Part shown: in pieces, positions 32,446-42,792 of the stretch | Layout of the letters: each line of letters opens with the position of its first letter | Numbering within the stretch: position 1 is the first letter of the stretch | Source: Oopsacas minuta | Lineage: Eukaryota; Porifera; Hexactinellida; Lyssacinosida; Leucopsacidae | Direction of reading: 5' to 3' | Assembly (NCBI GenBank): GCA_024704765.1 | Contig: JAKMXF010000321.1 | Span: 806,001 to 870,000, forward strand | DNA length: 64,000 bases | Notes under the pieces: generated by a model | What the model saw: the letters and a program-made list of their open reading frames with translations, nothing else | The model's database searches: none | Told to the model about the DNA's origin: nothing | Made by a program: the position numbers and the translations under genes

Positions 32446-33829
32446 ACTAATCTATGTAATTATTGCCAGAAATAATAGGTTGGGAAAATAGATAAATTAT
32501 ATGTTAAATAAAATAAATGTGGAGCTCATTGACTTATTCCTGTTGCTCTAAAATATATTAGTATACATATCAACCTACCAAAGAAAAGAAAACAAAGGGA
32601 GGGAAGGTCCTACATTAGGGAAACATTTTAATTTTATCCGAGGAGTATATTTGTATTAGCTTGGTCAACCAAAAAAGCGGGACTGTTTTCAGGGGTGTCC
32701 TGGATCTGGCAGACCCGAGGGGGGGGAAATGGGGCTTTTGCCCCGGGTCTGACAGATCCTCAAACCACCACAGCGGCCTTCCCATTATATAATAAGATTG
32801 TTCCAGGGTATGCAAAATCCTGGGACCGCCCCTGAACTGGACGGGCCAGGATCTGGGGCCGCTTGCCCCCGCCCCGACCGCCACTGACTGCTACACTCAT
32901 GTCAAGTTCTACAAGTATGTCCAAAAAAGTACTACCAAAACACAGGAAAATGAAATTCAGTTGAATTTCTTGGATAATGTTTTGTATTTGCTCCATCATT
33001 TGGTCTTGTTATATACAATTATACCAATTATACAATACACTAGTGTGCGATATAGAGCATGAATGAGTATATAATCAGGTCGACTGATACATATATAGAT
33101 AGTCGCTAGCAAATAGTAGTAGGTTATTCAATATTCGCTAGCGAAGCGCACTTGTAAGAGATTTTTACTATATTAGCTAGAAACGACGGTTGCTTATTGC
33201 CACAACTTCTTTGAATGAGTTTTGGAGTTGTCGAGGTAGATTTTTACTGGATTTCCTTAGAAACAATGCCCTGCTTGTCTACATAACAGTGTTCAGAATG
33301 GGTTATTCACTAGCAGATTGTAATTTAATAACTCCGTTCAACGCGTTGTTAAGGATTTGTCCTACACACAATAGACTCTTGGGTGTACAGCATCAAAAGC
33401 TCTATACTTATAGAGTATATTTATGATGGTAAATTGGTAACAAAATAGTTCGTTTCATAGATTAATTAGTCAAAGTAGTGATTTACGTAATTACGCAATT
33501 ACTAACACCCATTCTGGGAAAGCTTATGTACAAGTTATATCAATACCAGGAAAATTTACAAATCTTAGATGTTCGAATAGAATTCAAATTAAAACCTTTC
33601 AATTAGGAAGAACTGCCAATAAAGTAACGCACAATTCGATTACAAAAGCTGAAGACCAAGCAATCAATGCACTAGCTGGTTACAAATGTCCTGATACAAG
33701 GTAAGGGCTTCCTACTAAAAGTTGCTATAGATTCGCAATAAGCAATGTTATATTACGCTGTAAGGAACGATGCATCCAGATGGTGGCATACTGCAAGCCT
33801 TCCATATATAGCATCACACAGCTAGGAAC
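32446..33829. other. Divergent intergenic region of PHB2 and granulin
   Basis: No gene is supported. A GC-rich patch at 32690-32880 (CAGGGGTGTCC at one end and GACCGCCCCTG near 32834) looks like a degraded hAT-type relic without a clear target duplication. Near 33120-33160 a GCTAGCGAAGCGCACTT stretch resembles the end of repeat family 1. Confidence 0.4.
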
Positions 33830-33837
33830 TATAAATA
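33830..33837 (+). promoter_or_regulatory. TATA box of the granulin gene
   Basis: TATAAATA lies 59 bases before ATG 33889 but only 20 before ATG 33850. It therefore favours 33889 as the translated start. Confidence 0.6.
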
Positions 33838-33849
33838 TGGCACGGCTTT

Positions 33850-34698
33850 ATGAAGGTAGATTACATATACTTATTACTCAAGGAAAGGATGATGAACTCT
33901 CTCTCAATCTTATTATTAATTCTCTCATTTACTCTAACGGTATTGAGCTCATCTCTGTCTCAGCAGTGTGCGGGCAGTAACCAAACGTGTCAATTGCTAG
34001 ATACATGCTGTAATTTCAAGGGGAAAGACAATACAGGTTGCTGCCCTTTGAGCAATGCAGTATGTTGTAAAGATCTAGCACACTGTTGTCCTCAGGGCTA
34101 CAAGTGCTCAGATAGTCCTTTACTATGTGAACGACCCAAAGCCAGCCCTGTTAGAAAAACACAGATTCAACAACACACAATCCCTCTACGACGACTAGAG
34201 AAGTACGTGAGTAAGCAGATGATACAGGGAGTAGAGTGTGATGATCAAATAAGTTGGTGTGCTGATGGAGATACGTGTTGTAAACTTGAATCTGGCATGT
34301 GGGGATGTTGTCCGTTGACGAATGCACGTTGTTGTGAAGATGGTGAGCACTGCTGCCCGAAATATTATGAATGCACGAAAACAGATGGTCTTTGCAACCA
34401 AACAGTAACTATGTATAATCATCATATTATACCAGCAGGTATTAAGCAAAAAGCTATGCATATCAAAGATTTCATAGCAAAGCAATTGAGTGATGCTATG
34501 TGCGCAGATGTTTCTGAATGCATACAGAAACACAGCTGTTGTGAACTAGAGGAAGAAGAAAATTACGGCTGTAGTGAAGTTTCAAACGCTATCTGTTGTG
34601 CAGATCGTAAGTCATGGTGCCCTGAAGGATATTCTTGCGATCTCTCCCAAGAGGAGTGCAAACAAGTTACCATTGAAGTTGAACATATAGACATTTGA
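33850..34698 (+). CDS. Secreted granulin precursor with three granulin modules
   Basis: The frame opens at ATG 33850 (282 codons), but the TATA box and the signal peptide favour the ATG at 33889 (269 residues), giving MMNSLSILLLILSF as a clean secretion signal with cleavage before QQC. Three granulin modules follow. Modules 1 and 2 each have the full twelve cysteines (single, single, four CC pairs, single, single). Module 3 has ten: one CC became CS (near residue 241-242 counting from 33850) and another CC became WC (256-257). Linkers between the modules are basic and amphipathic and may be proteolytic sites. Granulins are secreted or lysosomal Cys-rich peptides with growth-factor-like activity. 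The gene is intron-free. It is convergent with receptor gene F, 235 bases away. Confidence 0.92.
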   Translation: MKVDYIYLLLKERMMNSLSILLLILSFTLTVLSSSLSQQCAGSNQTCQLLDTCCNFKGKDNTGCCPLSNAVCCKDLAHCCPQGYKCSDSPLLCERPKASPVRKTQIQQHTIPLRRLEKYVSKQMIQGVECDDQISWCADGDTCCKLESGMWGCCPLTNARCCEDGEHCCPKYYECTKTDGLCNQTVTMYNHHIIPAGIKQKAMHIKDFIAKQLSDAMCADVSECIQKHSCCELEEEENYGCSEVSNAICCADRKSWCPEGYSCDLSQEECKQVTIEVEHIDI

Positions 34699-34933
34699 GA
34701 TGTGACTTGTTGAGTTTGTGTTCTTATTAGTTCTATTCTCAACACACTATTAGTACGTATATAGATGTAGATCCCATATTATATATTGAAATAACCAGAA
34801 ATAGTAGATTTTATTATGTATGTGTTGACAGCATTAATTATTAAATTCACATAAACATATAAATATTTACAATATTTACTCTCGTTAATACGTAGAGTAC
34901 TCCATAACTTAATAGTATTCGTATTTCAGATGT

Positions 34934-36103
34934 TCAGTATGTCCTAATAACGTTATTACCAATACCGAGTCTGTAACGTGGTATCGGCCTTCTAAACTTC
35001 CAAATTCTAAAAGCGTTTACAATTAACACAACAACGTAGATAGCAGCTAATAACAAGTAGAAGAGAGACCTCATTAATTGGATCACAAATAGAGTTATGT
35101 GTTGTAACATTTGGTAAACGTCAGCCTCCGTTTCAGACAGAGAAATGTGAACATTAATTCCGTATGCTTGGAAGAAACAAGTATTCGATACTATTGTTTC
35201 CACCCACATATGTATTGTGTATATTAAATAGCGTAGGAAGTAGAATTGACATGTCCACCAAATAGTAGGAAACAAAACTTTATAAGATTTGAGCTGATAC
35301 CTAGCTCTCTTTAGGTGAATATACTCATTGTCTCTCTTCAGTTCTATAATCCATTGATTGTACCTGTCACAGAATCTACGGTATTCCCTATAAATCATAA
35401 CTAAATTGAACTGGAAGAATAGACAGAATATAGGATGAGATGCTAATAGTGTGAGTGGATGAAAATTAAGGAATACGAATATAACTCCTTGTATTATACC
35501 AACAGGGATAAACTGATATATCTTCAGCTCAGAAACTCCAAATTGCTGATACAACAGAGACTGCATAAGGACCAGATTCTTCCTCCAAATAGACAAATAC
35601 AAAACCCATACCAATAACAGAAGTAACGCACTGTATATGGGAGATATATTAATGTATACAAAGTTGTCTAGCCCTGGATCGTAAGCTTCTCCTACTGCAG
35701 AACCTCGAGCTAATGTACAGTTTCCAGTGAATTTGAGATAACTAGGATGATTACGAATAGGTTCATCATAGATTGCAACGAATAAAGTCAGAAACAGATT
35801 CAATAGAAAGTATACCAGTTCTATGAGAGCTATTATCAAGAATAGAATTAACTCATATTTCCTGTTTGTGTGATTACTGAGTATGCTCGGATCACAGTCA
35901 GAGTTTGTTCCTGCTTTTATAAACTTTAGAACTCTTTTCAAAGCAAAACATGCGTATACCAAACATATTGCAAGGATAACGAAATGGAAAAATTGGGCAT
36001 ATATGTTAAAGCAAAATAGATAATAGTTTGCCCTCGCGATGGCGAAATAATAGTCTTGCATTAGCGAGATGTTATTAAGATTATTGATTAATTTAGCGTC
36101 CAT
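34934..36103 (-). CDS. Receptor-like seven-helix membrane protein F (divergent member)
   Basis: An intron-free gene of 389 codons with ATG at 36103. It is the most divergent cysteine-bearing paralogue. Family marks retained are NCTL with Cys129, VWVLYLSIW in helix 3, NTCFF with Cys309 in the helix 6-7 loop (180 residues apart instead of 175), and the tail PRYRLG. The terminal LLS-type motif is absent. Seven hydrophobic segments are seen. A TATAAATA box lies only 23 bases before ATG 36103, so transcription may begin at or after that codon and Met15 (36061) could be the true start. It is tandem with gene E. Function unknown. Confidence 0.85.
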   Translation of the reverse strand: MDAKLINNLNNISLMQDYYFAIARANYYLFCFNIYAQFFHFVILAICLVYACFALKRVLKFIKAGTNSDCDPSILSNHTNRKYELILFLIIALIELVYFLLNLFLTLFVAIYDEPIRNHPSYLKFTGNCTLARGSAVGEAYDPGLDNFVYINISPIYSALLLLLVWVLYLSIWRKNLVLMQSLLYQQFGVSELKIYQFIPVGIIQGVIFVFLNFHPLTLLASHPIFCLFFQFNLVMIYREYRRFCDRYNQWIIELKRDNEYIHLKRARYQLKSYKVLFPTIWWTCQFYFLRYLIYTIHMWVETIVSNTCFFQAYGINVHISLSETEADVYQMLQHITLFVIQLMRSLFYLLLAAIYVVVLIVNAFRIWKFRRPIPRYRLGIGNNVIRTY

Positions 36104-36118
36104 TAATAATGAACTCTG

Positions 36119-36126
36119 TATTTATA
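36119..36126 (-). promoter_or_regulatory. TATA box of receptor gene F
   Basis: TATAAATA reads on the minus strand, 23 bases before the first ATG and 65 before the next in-frame ATG. Confidence 0.55.
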
Positions 36127-36621
36127 CATTAGAGTATTAGCTTACAAATATTGTCAACTCTTCTCACAGGGAAAATCGTAATAGAAATAAACTAATGCAT
36201 AATCAGTAGTTTGAGGTTAGCTCATATGTATTTGTACTAATTATTTGCGTGCTGTTTGAAGTAATTTCCCTGTTTTCACAACATATTTTTTAATTTATGT
36301 GTATGTTAGAATTTGTGGGCTACCTTGGCAAATATTAGGTAGAAAAAATATTTGGGCTCAAAAAAATTCGGTAATTCCATGAATTAGAATAACTCCTGTA
36401 TAATCAATGCAAATATATTACGTAATATTATTTGATTATTATAAAGTTAACTATCAAACAATTACATAAGTAGAAACTCGGAAATACGATCACCTTTTGG
36501 ACCAAAAAATGGTCGTAATTTAGTAGTGACCATATTTCTGTGACAAATCAATCCTAATTTCTATGAGTACAAATCCAACTAGACATATAAATGTGCTCGT
36601 CGATATACTGAGGTAGGCGTT
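36127..36621. other. Intergenic between tandem receptor genes F and E
   Basis: AT-rich upstream sequence of gene F and 3' flank of gene E. No gene or clear repeat. Confidence 0.5.
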
Positions 36622-37722
36622 CTACGATAAAAAACTTTCCTTCTCATCACTCATACTAGAAAACATCCGATACCTGTACTTAACCTTCTTAGCGCTGTTA
36701 GTAATACTCTTCTTAACTACCCAGATATTCAAAACAAGCAGCAAGCAGTATGCTACAATGTTAATTAACCTCGCAGTTAAAATTATCCCAAAGTTAATAT
36801 CACCGATAAGTCTACTAATTTGTACATCAGGTTTGAACTCCAATGAAATTCCAAACGTTGCATGAAACCAACAAGAATTGAATGTAAGAGTCTCCAACAC
36901 AAGATACAGGTTAAAGAACACACTACTACTGAGGTAGTATAACTGTAATGCAATGAAAATGATAGGAATTACAATGTTATAATCTCTGTACAATTTCTCT
37001 TGCTCATCACTCATATGCTTATTCCTTGTATGATAAGCCTCATTAACTCTACTACCCATGGCTATCTTAAACTTTCTACTCATATACCATGCTAACAGTA
37101 TATTCATCTGTCCTATAGCAGACTGAATAAACACCCCAATGAGGGATGTCCATGGGAGAATACGTAGTGTGAATACTATTATTCCTATTAATAAGCCTAC
37201 CAATACCCATCGCTTTAGTATATTAGGTTGAAGTCGCCCTTGACATACGTGAGTTAGGTGCAGTAGTGATACAGCATAAAACCATACCATCATCATTAAG
37301 AGGGTTGTAGATTGTGTACGTAGGAACACTAGGAAGATTTGTCCGATATTTGTACTGTAGACATGAGCTAAATAGGTTGAGCCATCGAGACTACAGTTAT
37401 CATTGATTTCAATTGGCATGCTTTCGTTATAGTTCCAAACCATTTTGAATATACCATACACATTGTAATCAAAGAAATAACCGAATTCACAAATCAGGAA
37501 TGCTACGAATAGAAAGTAGCGGATAAGATATTCACGATAAGTGAATATTTTCTGTTCATCTATAGAGTCAATACGTGATTTACGATGATAGAATGTTATT
37601 AAATTGTACAGTACATGGAAGAGCCAGTAAATGAGGAGGAGAGTATGTAACCCACATAGAAGTTGAGATGAGTAGTAGAGATAGGAAATAAATTGGTTTT
37701 CAAAATTATTAGCAACTCGCAT
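36622..37722 (-). CDS. Receptor-like seven-helix membrane protein E (novel local family)
   Basis: An intron-free gene of 366 codons, ATG at 37722. Family marks: DNCSL with Cys110, MMMVWFYAVSLLHL (about 143-156), KIAMGSRVNEAYHTRN (219-234), NSCWFHATF with Cys284, and the C-terminal VKYRYRMF then SFLS. Cys spacing is 174. Seven hydrophobic segments and basic inner loops predict N-outside topology, with a short N-terminal domain. It is closest to gene D in the third cytoplasmic loop. It is tandem with F. Receptor role inferred. Confidence 0.9.
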   Translation of the reverse strand: MRVANNFENQFISYLYYSSQLLCGLHTLLLIYWLFHVLYNLITFYHRKSRIDSIDEQKIFTYREYLIRYFLFVAFLICEFGYFFDYNVYGIFKMVWNYNESMPIEINDNCSLDGSTYLAHVYSTNIGQIFLVFLRTQSTTLLMMMVWFYAVSLLHLTHVCQGRLQPNILKRWVLVGLLIGIIVFTLRILPWTSLIGVFIQSAIGQMNILLAWYMSRKFKIAMGSRVNEAYHTRNKHMSDEQEKLYRDYNIVIPIIFIALQLYYLSSSVFFNLYLVLETLTFNSCWFHATFGISLEFKPDVQISRLIGDINFGIILTARLINIVAYCLLLVLNIWVVKKSITNSAKKVKYRYRMFSSMSDEKESFLS

Positions 37723-37766
37723 TGTACGGGGTAAAACAATATATTATTATTTTATGAGATGAGTAG

Positions 37767-37774
37767 CTTATATA
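37767..37774 (-). promoter_or_regulatory. TATA box of receptor gene E
   Basis: TATATAAG reads on the minus strand, 52 bases before ATG 37722. Confidence 0.65.
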
Positions 37775-38999
37775 GTATAAGCCATATTCGTAGAATTACT
37801 TATGCTAACGGGAAAAAGTTGTGTCTGTATGAAATAAATAAAAAATCAGGGAAAGTTCCATGTATAAGTCATAATATCTGTTAACTCTACACATAAAACC
37901 ATAAGATTACTAAAATATTATGTAATGTATGATAGTTGGATCAGTATGGGGATAATATCCAAGAAACATAATTAACCAATAATTACGTATATATAATCCG
38001 CATATTATTCCTACATCATATCAACTATATACTTATTACCATAATCCCGTAATGATTAAAACCTCTTAATGAGATTGCCTAATCTAATATTGAAAAGTAC
38101 AATTTTGAGAAGAACATTAGCTAAGGGATAATTAAATAGGATAAAATAGTAAATTCTAATAATACAGCATATCAAATACATTATGCATATACTGTAGATA
38201 TGAAAGAATAATTGTGTCGGTCAAGTTAGAGAATATTATAAGTAGAGGGAGCAGCCGGAGCGCTATTATTTAACCTTTACAATTTACTTAGTGTATTGAC
38301 AATTCTAACTCATCATACATTGAAAGTTGTTTAATACATTAGGAAATCCCAATAATAAATCTGCCGAGAAGGCCAACTGAAAATGTGTTATAACCACATA
38401 TCTCGAGAAATATGTATGATAGTATTGACATATAGGAATATGGTATCAAAGTATGCATTCAAATATGATATCTCATCATGCGGTTACGTAACTATCACGG
38501 TACTGGTATAAGGTTTAGAGTCATAGGACTCATAGTCTTTGAGTTATAGCCTCAACAAATAAAAACACATTTCCTTAGCAACACGGAATGTGTTCACATT
38601 GCATTCATACAACCATTTTTTCAAATTTACTATTCGCCTTTGTCATTATCTACAACTGTCAGGCATTAAAAACACTGAAAACATGGTTTAAACACAGCTT
38701 AAAAAGCAGCATTTTCTCTAGGCAATTGAAATACATACTTTGATACCATATAATTATTCCCATATGTCACTAATACATACTTAAACTCGATCATACATAT
38801 TTCTTGAGATATGTGGTAATAACACATTTTCAGTCGGCCTTCACTTTTTCAAGCCTTCGGGGACATATTTAGCAGTATATTTAGTAGGCCATGAGGGGGC
38901 AATAAATGAAACGCAAACAACATACGAAAATACATTACAATGACATGTTACGTAATAAATAACAAAATAAGCATTAGAAACAATTTCTTAATTATTCAG
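37775..38999. other. Intergenic with one inverted-repeat element
   Basis: Contains the element at 38367-38844. No gene is supported elsewhere in the stretch. The right end should hold the 3' untranslated region of the IQ-PTB gene. Confidence 0.5.
38367..38844. mobile_element. MITE-like element with about 90-110-bp terminal inverted repeats
   Basis: Left arm 38367-38458 and right arm 38737-38844 are inverted copies, sharing CTGAAAATGTGTTAT, ACCACATATCTC, GAAATATGTATGAT and ATGGTATCAAAGTATG. The interior holds dispersed repeat family 2, also seen at 8811-9039. No coding capacity. Confidence 0.8.
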
Positions 39000-41375
39000 T
39001 CACGTACTAGCTACGTCATTATTCAACTCATCAGATCTCTTAGAAACAGGTCTCTTTTCCCCTGTTCCGCCCCCCTCATAACGTCTAACTACTCTGTCAA
39101 ATGCTTCTGCACACACCTCAACCAATTCCTGACTGTCCTCCTCGTTACATTGGAACACGTGACAGAAGTTACGTCCTCTTTTACGATTTATAAACGCGAA
39201 TATTTTCTTGTTATTAGGGTCTAATGAGCAGAATGATATTCCTTCTATCTTGACTGTAGCTACATGTGTGTTGGTAGATGTATCAAATAGCTTTATACCT
39301 TTAGGCGTTACTATGATTTTCATTTTAACACGGCCCTTATTCCCATACTTCTTCTTCAATTTTTTGACAGCACTCCTCACAACCTCTAAGCCATACAGTT
39401 GTTCTACTTCTATGTATCCGTATCCTCTCACGTCAAAGAACCTTATATTAGCTAATGATGCAGTCTGTTTCATACCTCCGGGCATGCTGAGTCTATCTTT
39501 GTTTAGTTTCTCCAATCTAATCTGAGGTAACTGACGTCTGACAAGGTAACCTCTCCAACAGGACTGTATATAGAGGGCCGCAGACTGATAACAGTGGAAG
39601 TTATCAGATTGTTCGAATGCTGGGTTAGAGAAATCATACTTCAGATCATCAGGTTCATATATAGGAATATGTGTGCTAAGTCTTCTGGTTGCCTTCAATA
39701 AGTGTTGTCCTATCTGCTGGTCTGAATGGGGTATAGTAGCTTTAGACCTGACAGCCTATAATTAAACATATAAATAACAGCTCAGTACTCTGGTATATCA
39801 GATTCATGGAACAGGCTCCTAACACTCCTCCCATGATTAAGCTAAGTTCTAAATACATATATCATCTATACTATTAAGACGCAATTAATATGTATGTTTG
39901 TATTTTCGGAATTGATTGAAGAAACTGGAAGATCCCAAGAAATCTTGATGAGTTTGTTCTTAGACTTCGTCTTGCCGTCGAGGAAGAAACCTACTGCTAT
40001 TGCGGACTGATGTTTCACTAGAATTCATTGGGATGGGAAAAGATTTGTTGAGGATCGACTTGCAATTCTTGCTTCAGATGGCCCGAACTACTAAGAAGGG
40101 AATTACTGGGAATTCCTGGGCTGATCTTTAGCCTGGCTCGGACAAGTTCGAGTCTTGGACGAAATTCACACCTATTAAGAAATTATGACATCATTGTCAC
40201 CTCTTTGGATTTTCGAAAATCACCTTAATGGCCATTGCTCAGCCAATATACATGATAAAAGTTTGAAAATTTAATCACCAGGTACCCCACAATATACCAC
40301 ATGTTCTGACGTCATGATTTAGGCCAAGGGCTAACTCATCATGTGATTATTACGCCATCATGACTGTACAAGAAGTGCCCAGATAACTAACCAAAAGCCT
40401 TGTAGCAGCTCTAGTATTACCACAGAAAACCATTAAATGGAATTTGGATGGACCATGGATAATCAAAAATTTAACCTCGAGCTCGAGGCATATAGTGCTG
40501 AGTATATCCGGTCGCATAGCGACCAAAAGCATTTCAAGAAGTTAGCTGTTTAATACTTAAGCTCATTTGAAGCACTAAGCTGTCGCACAGCGACCTAGCA
40601 AGCGAAGTGCGCTAGTTATGTTATAAGTAGCAGTGTCTTATTTCGAATCATCTGCCCAGGTCGGCTGAACGATCCCGGCGCCCTGGCTGCCTCCCCTGCC
40701 GACGACCCTGGTTATTTCACCAATTCGAATTCTAAGAAAAGTATATTCCAAAACAGTCTACAGGATAAATACGATCCTCCAACCAAATTCATAGATGCCA
40801 ACCTGACCAATCCGTTAGATGTGGTATCCTATATCAAAATGTACAGTTATGGAGCAATACCTTAGAGACCCACAGATAACCCGTGAGAGTTGACATCTCT
40901 GAATATTTAGGAAAACTCCGTTTCTGGCCATGTGACTTGATTAACCATGGTTAAGCGGAGTCTACTGTAATTCTGAATTTATAGTTACCTGATTATCATA
41001 TCCTGTATCATCATCATATTGTGTATGAACAGGACTGTGAGATATATCATCTGATATAGATAGCATTGTATGCTGTGTGATTGTCTGAGACTGCTTTTCT
41101 GCATCCTGTGAAGTATTAGACTTGGCATTCAGAAATTGTGCGTCATCAAAGTCCAGACGGGACGAGGCGTCCTTCATTGAAGGGGTAGGTATATTTTCTT
41201 TGATACGACTGTGAGGATGTGATTTCCTTCTTAGAGATATATCCCGCAAAAAAGATGGATGTTCACGGAAATATTTGTAAATAATATAACTGCCTAAGAT
41301 GACGACAGCTATAAGCAGTGATGTTCCGATAATAGCTGTAACCACAATACCGGCTATTGCTGCAGGGCTAGACAT
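39000..41375 (-). CDS. Predicted single-pass membrane protein with IQ motif and PTB domain, two exons
   Basis: Exon 1 is 41375-40989 (129 codons) and exon 2 is 39755-39000. The donor CAG/GTAACT and acceptor TATAG are both in phase 0, giving 380 residues. Residues about 7-36 form one membrane helix (IAGIVVTAIIGTSLLIAVVI) after a very short N terminus, so most of the protein is cytoplasmic. Exon 1 encodes a Ser/Thr-rich linker. Exon 2 carries NPAF at 173-176, an IQ motif (IQSCWRGYLVRRQ, from about 192) and a PTB/PID domain at about 225-350, recognised by RGYGYIEVEQLYG, VKMKIIVTPKGIKLFD, ISFCSLDPNNKKIFAF and CHVFQC. PTB domains of the Dab/Numb/ARH group bind NPxY/F motifs and phosphoinositides; IQ motifs bind calmodulin. 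That exon 1 and exon 2 belong to one transcript rests on matching phase and signals. The 1233-base intron contains repeat family 1. Confidence 0.72.
39886..40615 (+). repeat. Dispersed repeat family 1, full-length copy in an intron
   Basis: Begins ACGCAATTAATATGTATG and ends near CGAAGTGCGCTAGTTATG. It matches 9275-9838 at its left part and the reverse complement of 11350-11880 at its right part. The left third is not present in the 11.35 kb copy. It encodes nothing recognisable. Confidence 0.7.
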
Positions 41376-42741
41376 GCAGCTTAGAGCTAATTACAAGTTG
41401 AACAAGTCTTAGAATGAGTATAAAATGGCGTGGTAGTGAGAAAAGGTAGCTGGGGAGATGTCGAATGAGTCTGAGATATCCCATTGACATTTCGATGGGA
41501 CAGCCAATTGCATCGAACCTAATACACTCCGAATGCAGGTTATACATTGAGGCCCCGTTCAAACGTTAAGTAACAAATTTCCCTAAATTTTGACCCCCTC
41601 CCTGTGTCATGCTTTTCACCGTTTTGTTATACAAAAAGAAGAAGACTGACACACTCTGCATACCACCCACCTCCCCTTATAGCGTTATCTAACCTTTGAA
41701 CGGGACCTGATAGCTTTTTATAAATTAATATCTAGTACAAAATATTATTAATTTACAAGAATAATTCTGAAAATAATTCGTAATCTGGTTAAGAGTACAA
41801 ATGCTGTAACTTGTGCAAGGCAGTGTATTTAGGTACTTGGTAGGGACCTAATAGTGCCAGTTCAGAAGCCATGAGGGAGAATACAAATTATTATTCCCGA
41901 AGGAGTACATCTTATCCGAGTTCTCCTGTACATGGGGATACTTATATTGTAATGGTAGCTCCTCTTAAGGTGCATATAAATTAATAATTACCCGCGCTAC
42001 TATTTGAGTTAATGCGAGATTAACTCAAATTCTTAAAGTTTGAAATTCAGTAGAATCGGATAAGCGGTATCCCTTCTTATCCGAATATTCTTCCTATAAA
42101 AGAATAGAAATTCAGTTTTTAAGAAAAGTAGGCATAAACCAAATTCTATTTGATTTTAAGTTTAAGAATAAGTGATAAGATTCTCCTCAATCCCAATCCC
42201 AATCCCGGTTAATTTAGTGCTAGGAATTCTCCAGTTTGTGTTAGCAGAATCCTAGCTCCCCTCCTCCTCCTCACAAATTTTGTTACGCTTAATTCAGTAA
42301 ATTATTGTTACTATATAGGGACAGATTCTCAATTTTATGCTCCTTTCATTAAAATCATACGCTTAGAGAAGCGTCCGCCGCTCCTAGATAATTCCTTGGG
42401 TAGCTGTATATTGAGAAATATAATTATTATTAACTGATTAGATATCTATGTCATTCTTGCATAGTCAGTAGTCAGTAGTCAGTACATATTAGGATATTGT
42501 ACTCAACACTACCATCTCCGGACAAATCATAAAATGAAATGAACTGTTCTTATACTTAGTATTATCTAATTAGCTATGATTATATAAGCAAAAATGACTT
42601 AAGCAAACTTAGAAAAGATCGCGAATCATTTACCTCAATGTCGTAACCTACTATTATTATTTAGTAATGAAATTCAAGCACAGTCATCTTTCCGGAAATT
42701 ACACTAATTTCATAATTCTATTTATAATTATGATAATTTCC
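41376..42741. other. Intergenic, no gene seen
   Basis: Short repeats are present: CAATCC in three tandem copies near 42188 and AGTCAGT units near 42463-42483. A possible pogo-like end (CCGAGTTCTCCTGTA) lies near 41918-41932. No coding region is supported. Confidence 0.45.
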
Positions 42742-42749
42742 TATAAATA
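42742..42749 (+). promoter_or_regulatory. TATA box of receptor gene G
   Basis: TATAAATA lies 51 bases before ATG 42793. Confidence 0.7.
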
Positions 42750-42792
42750 CTGATTAATTCAAAAATTTACAAACACAACACTTCTTGATATT

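Noticed and set aside
32615-32999. Two overlapping minus-strand frames with a GRSQDF segment
   Set aside because: They fall in a GC-rich transposon-like relic; such translations recur in repeats and are not genes.
40650-40720. GC-rich patch that could be an extra exon of the IQ-PTB gene
   Set aside because: Exons 1 and 2 join in phase without it and its translations show no domain. It looks like a transposon end.
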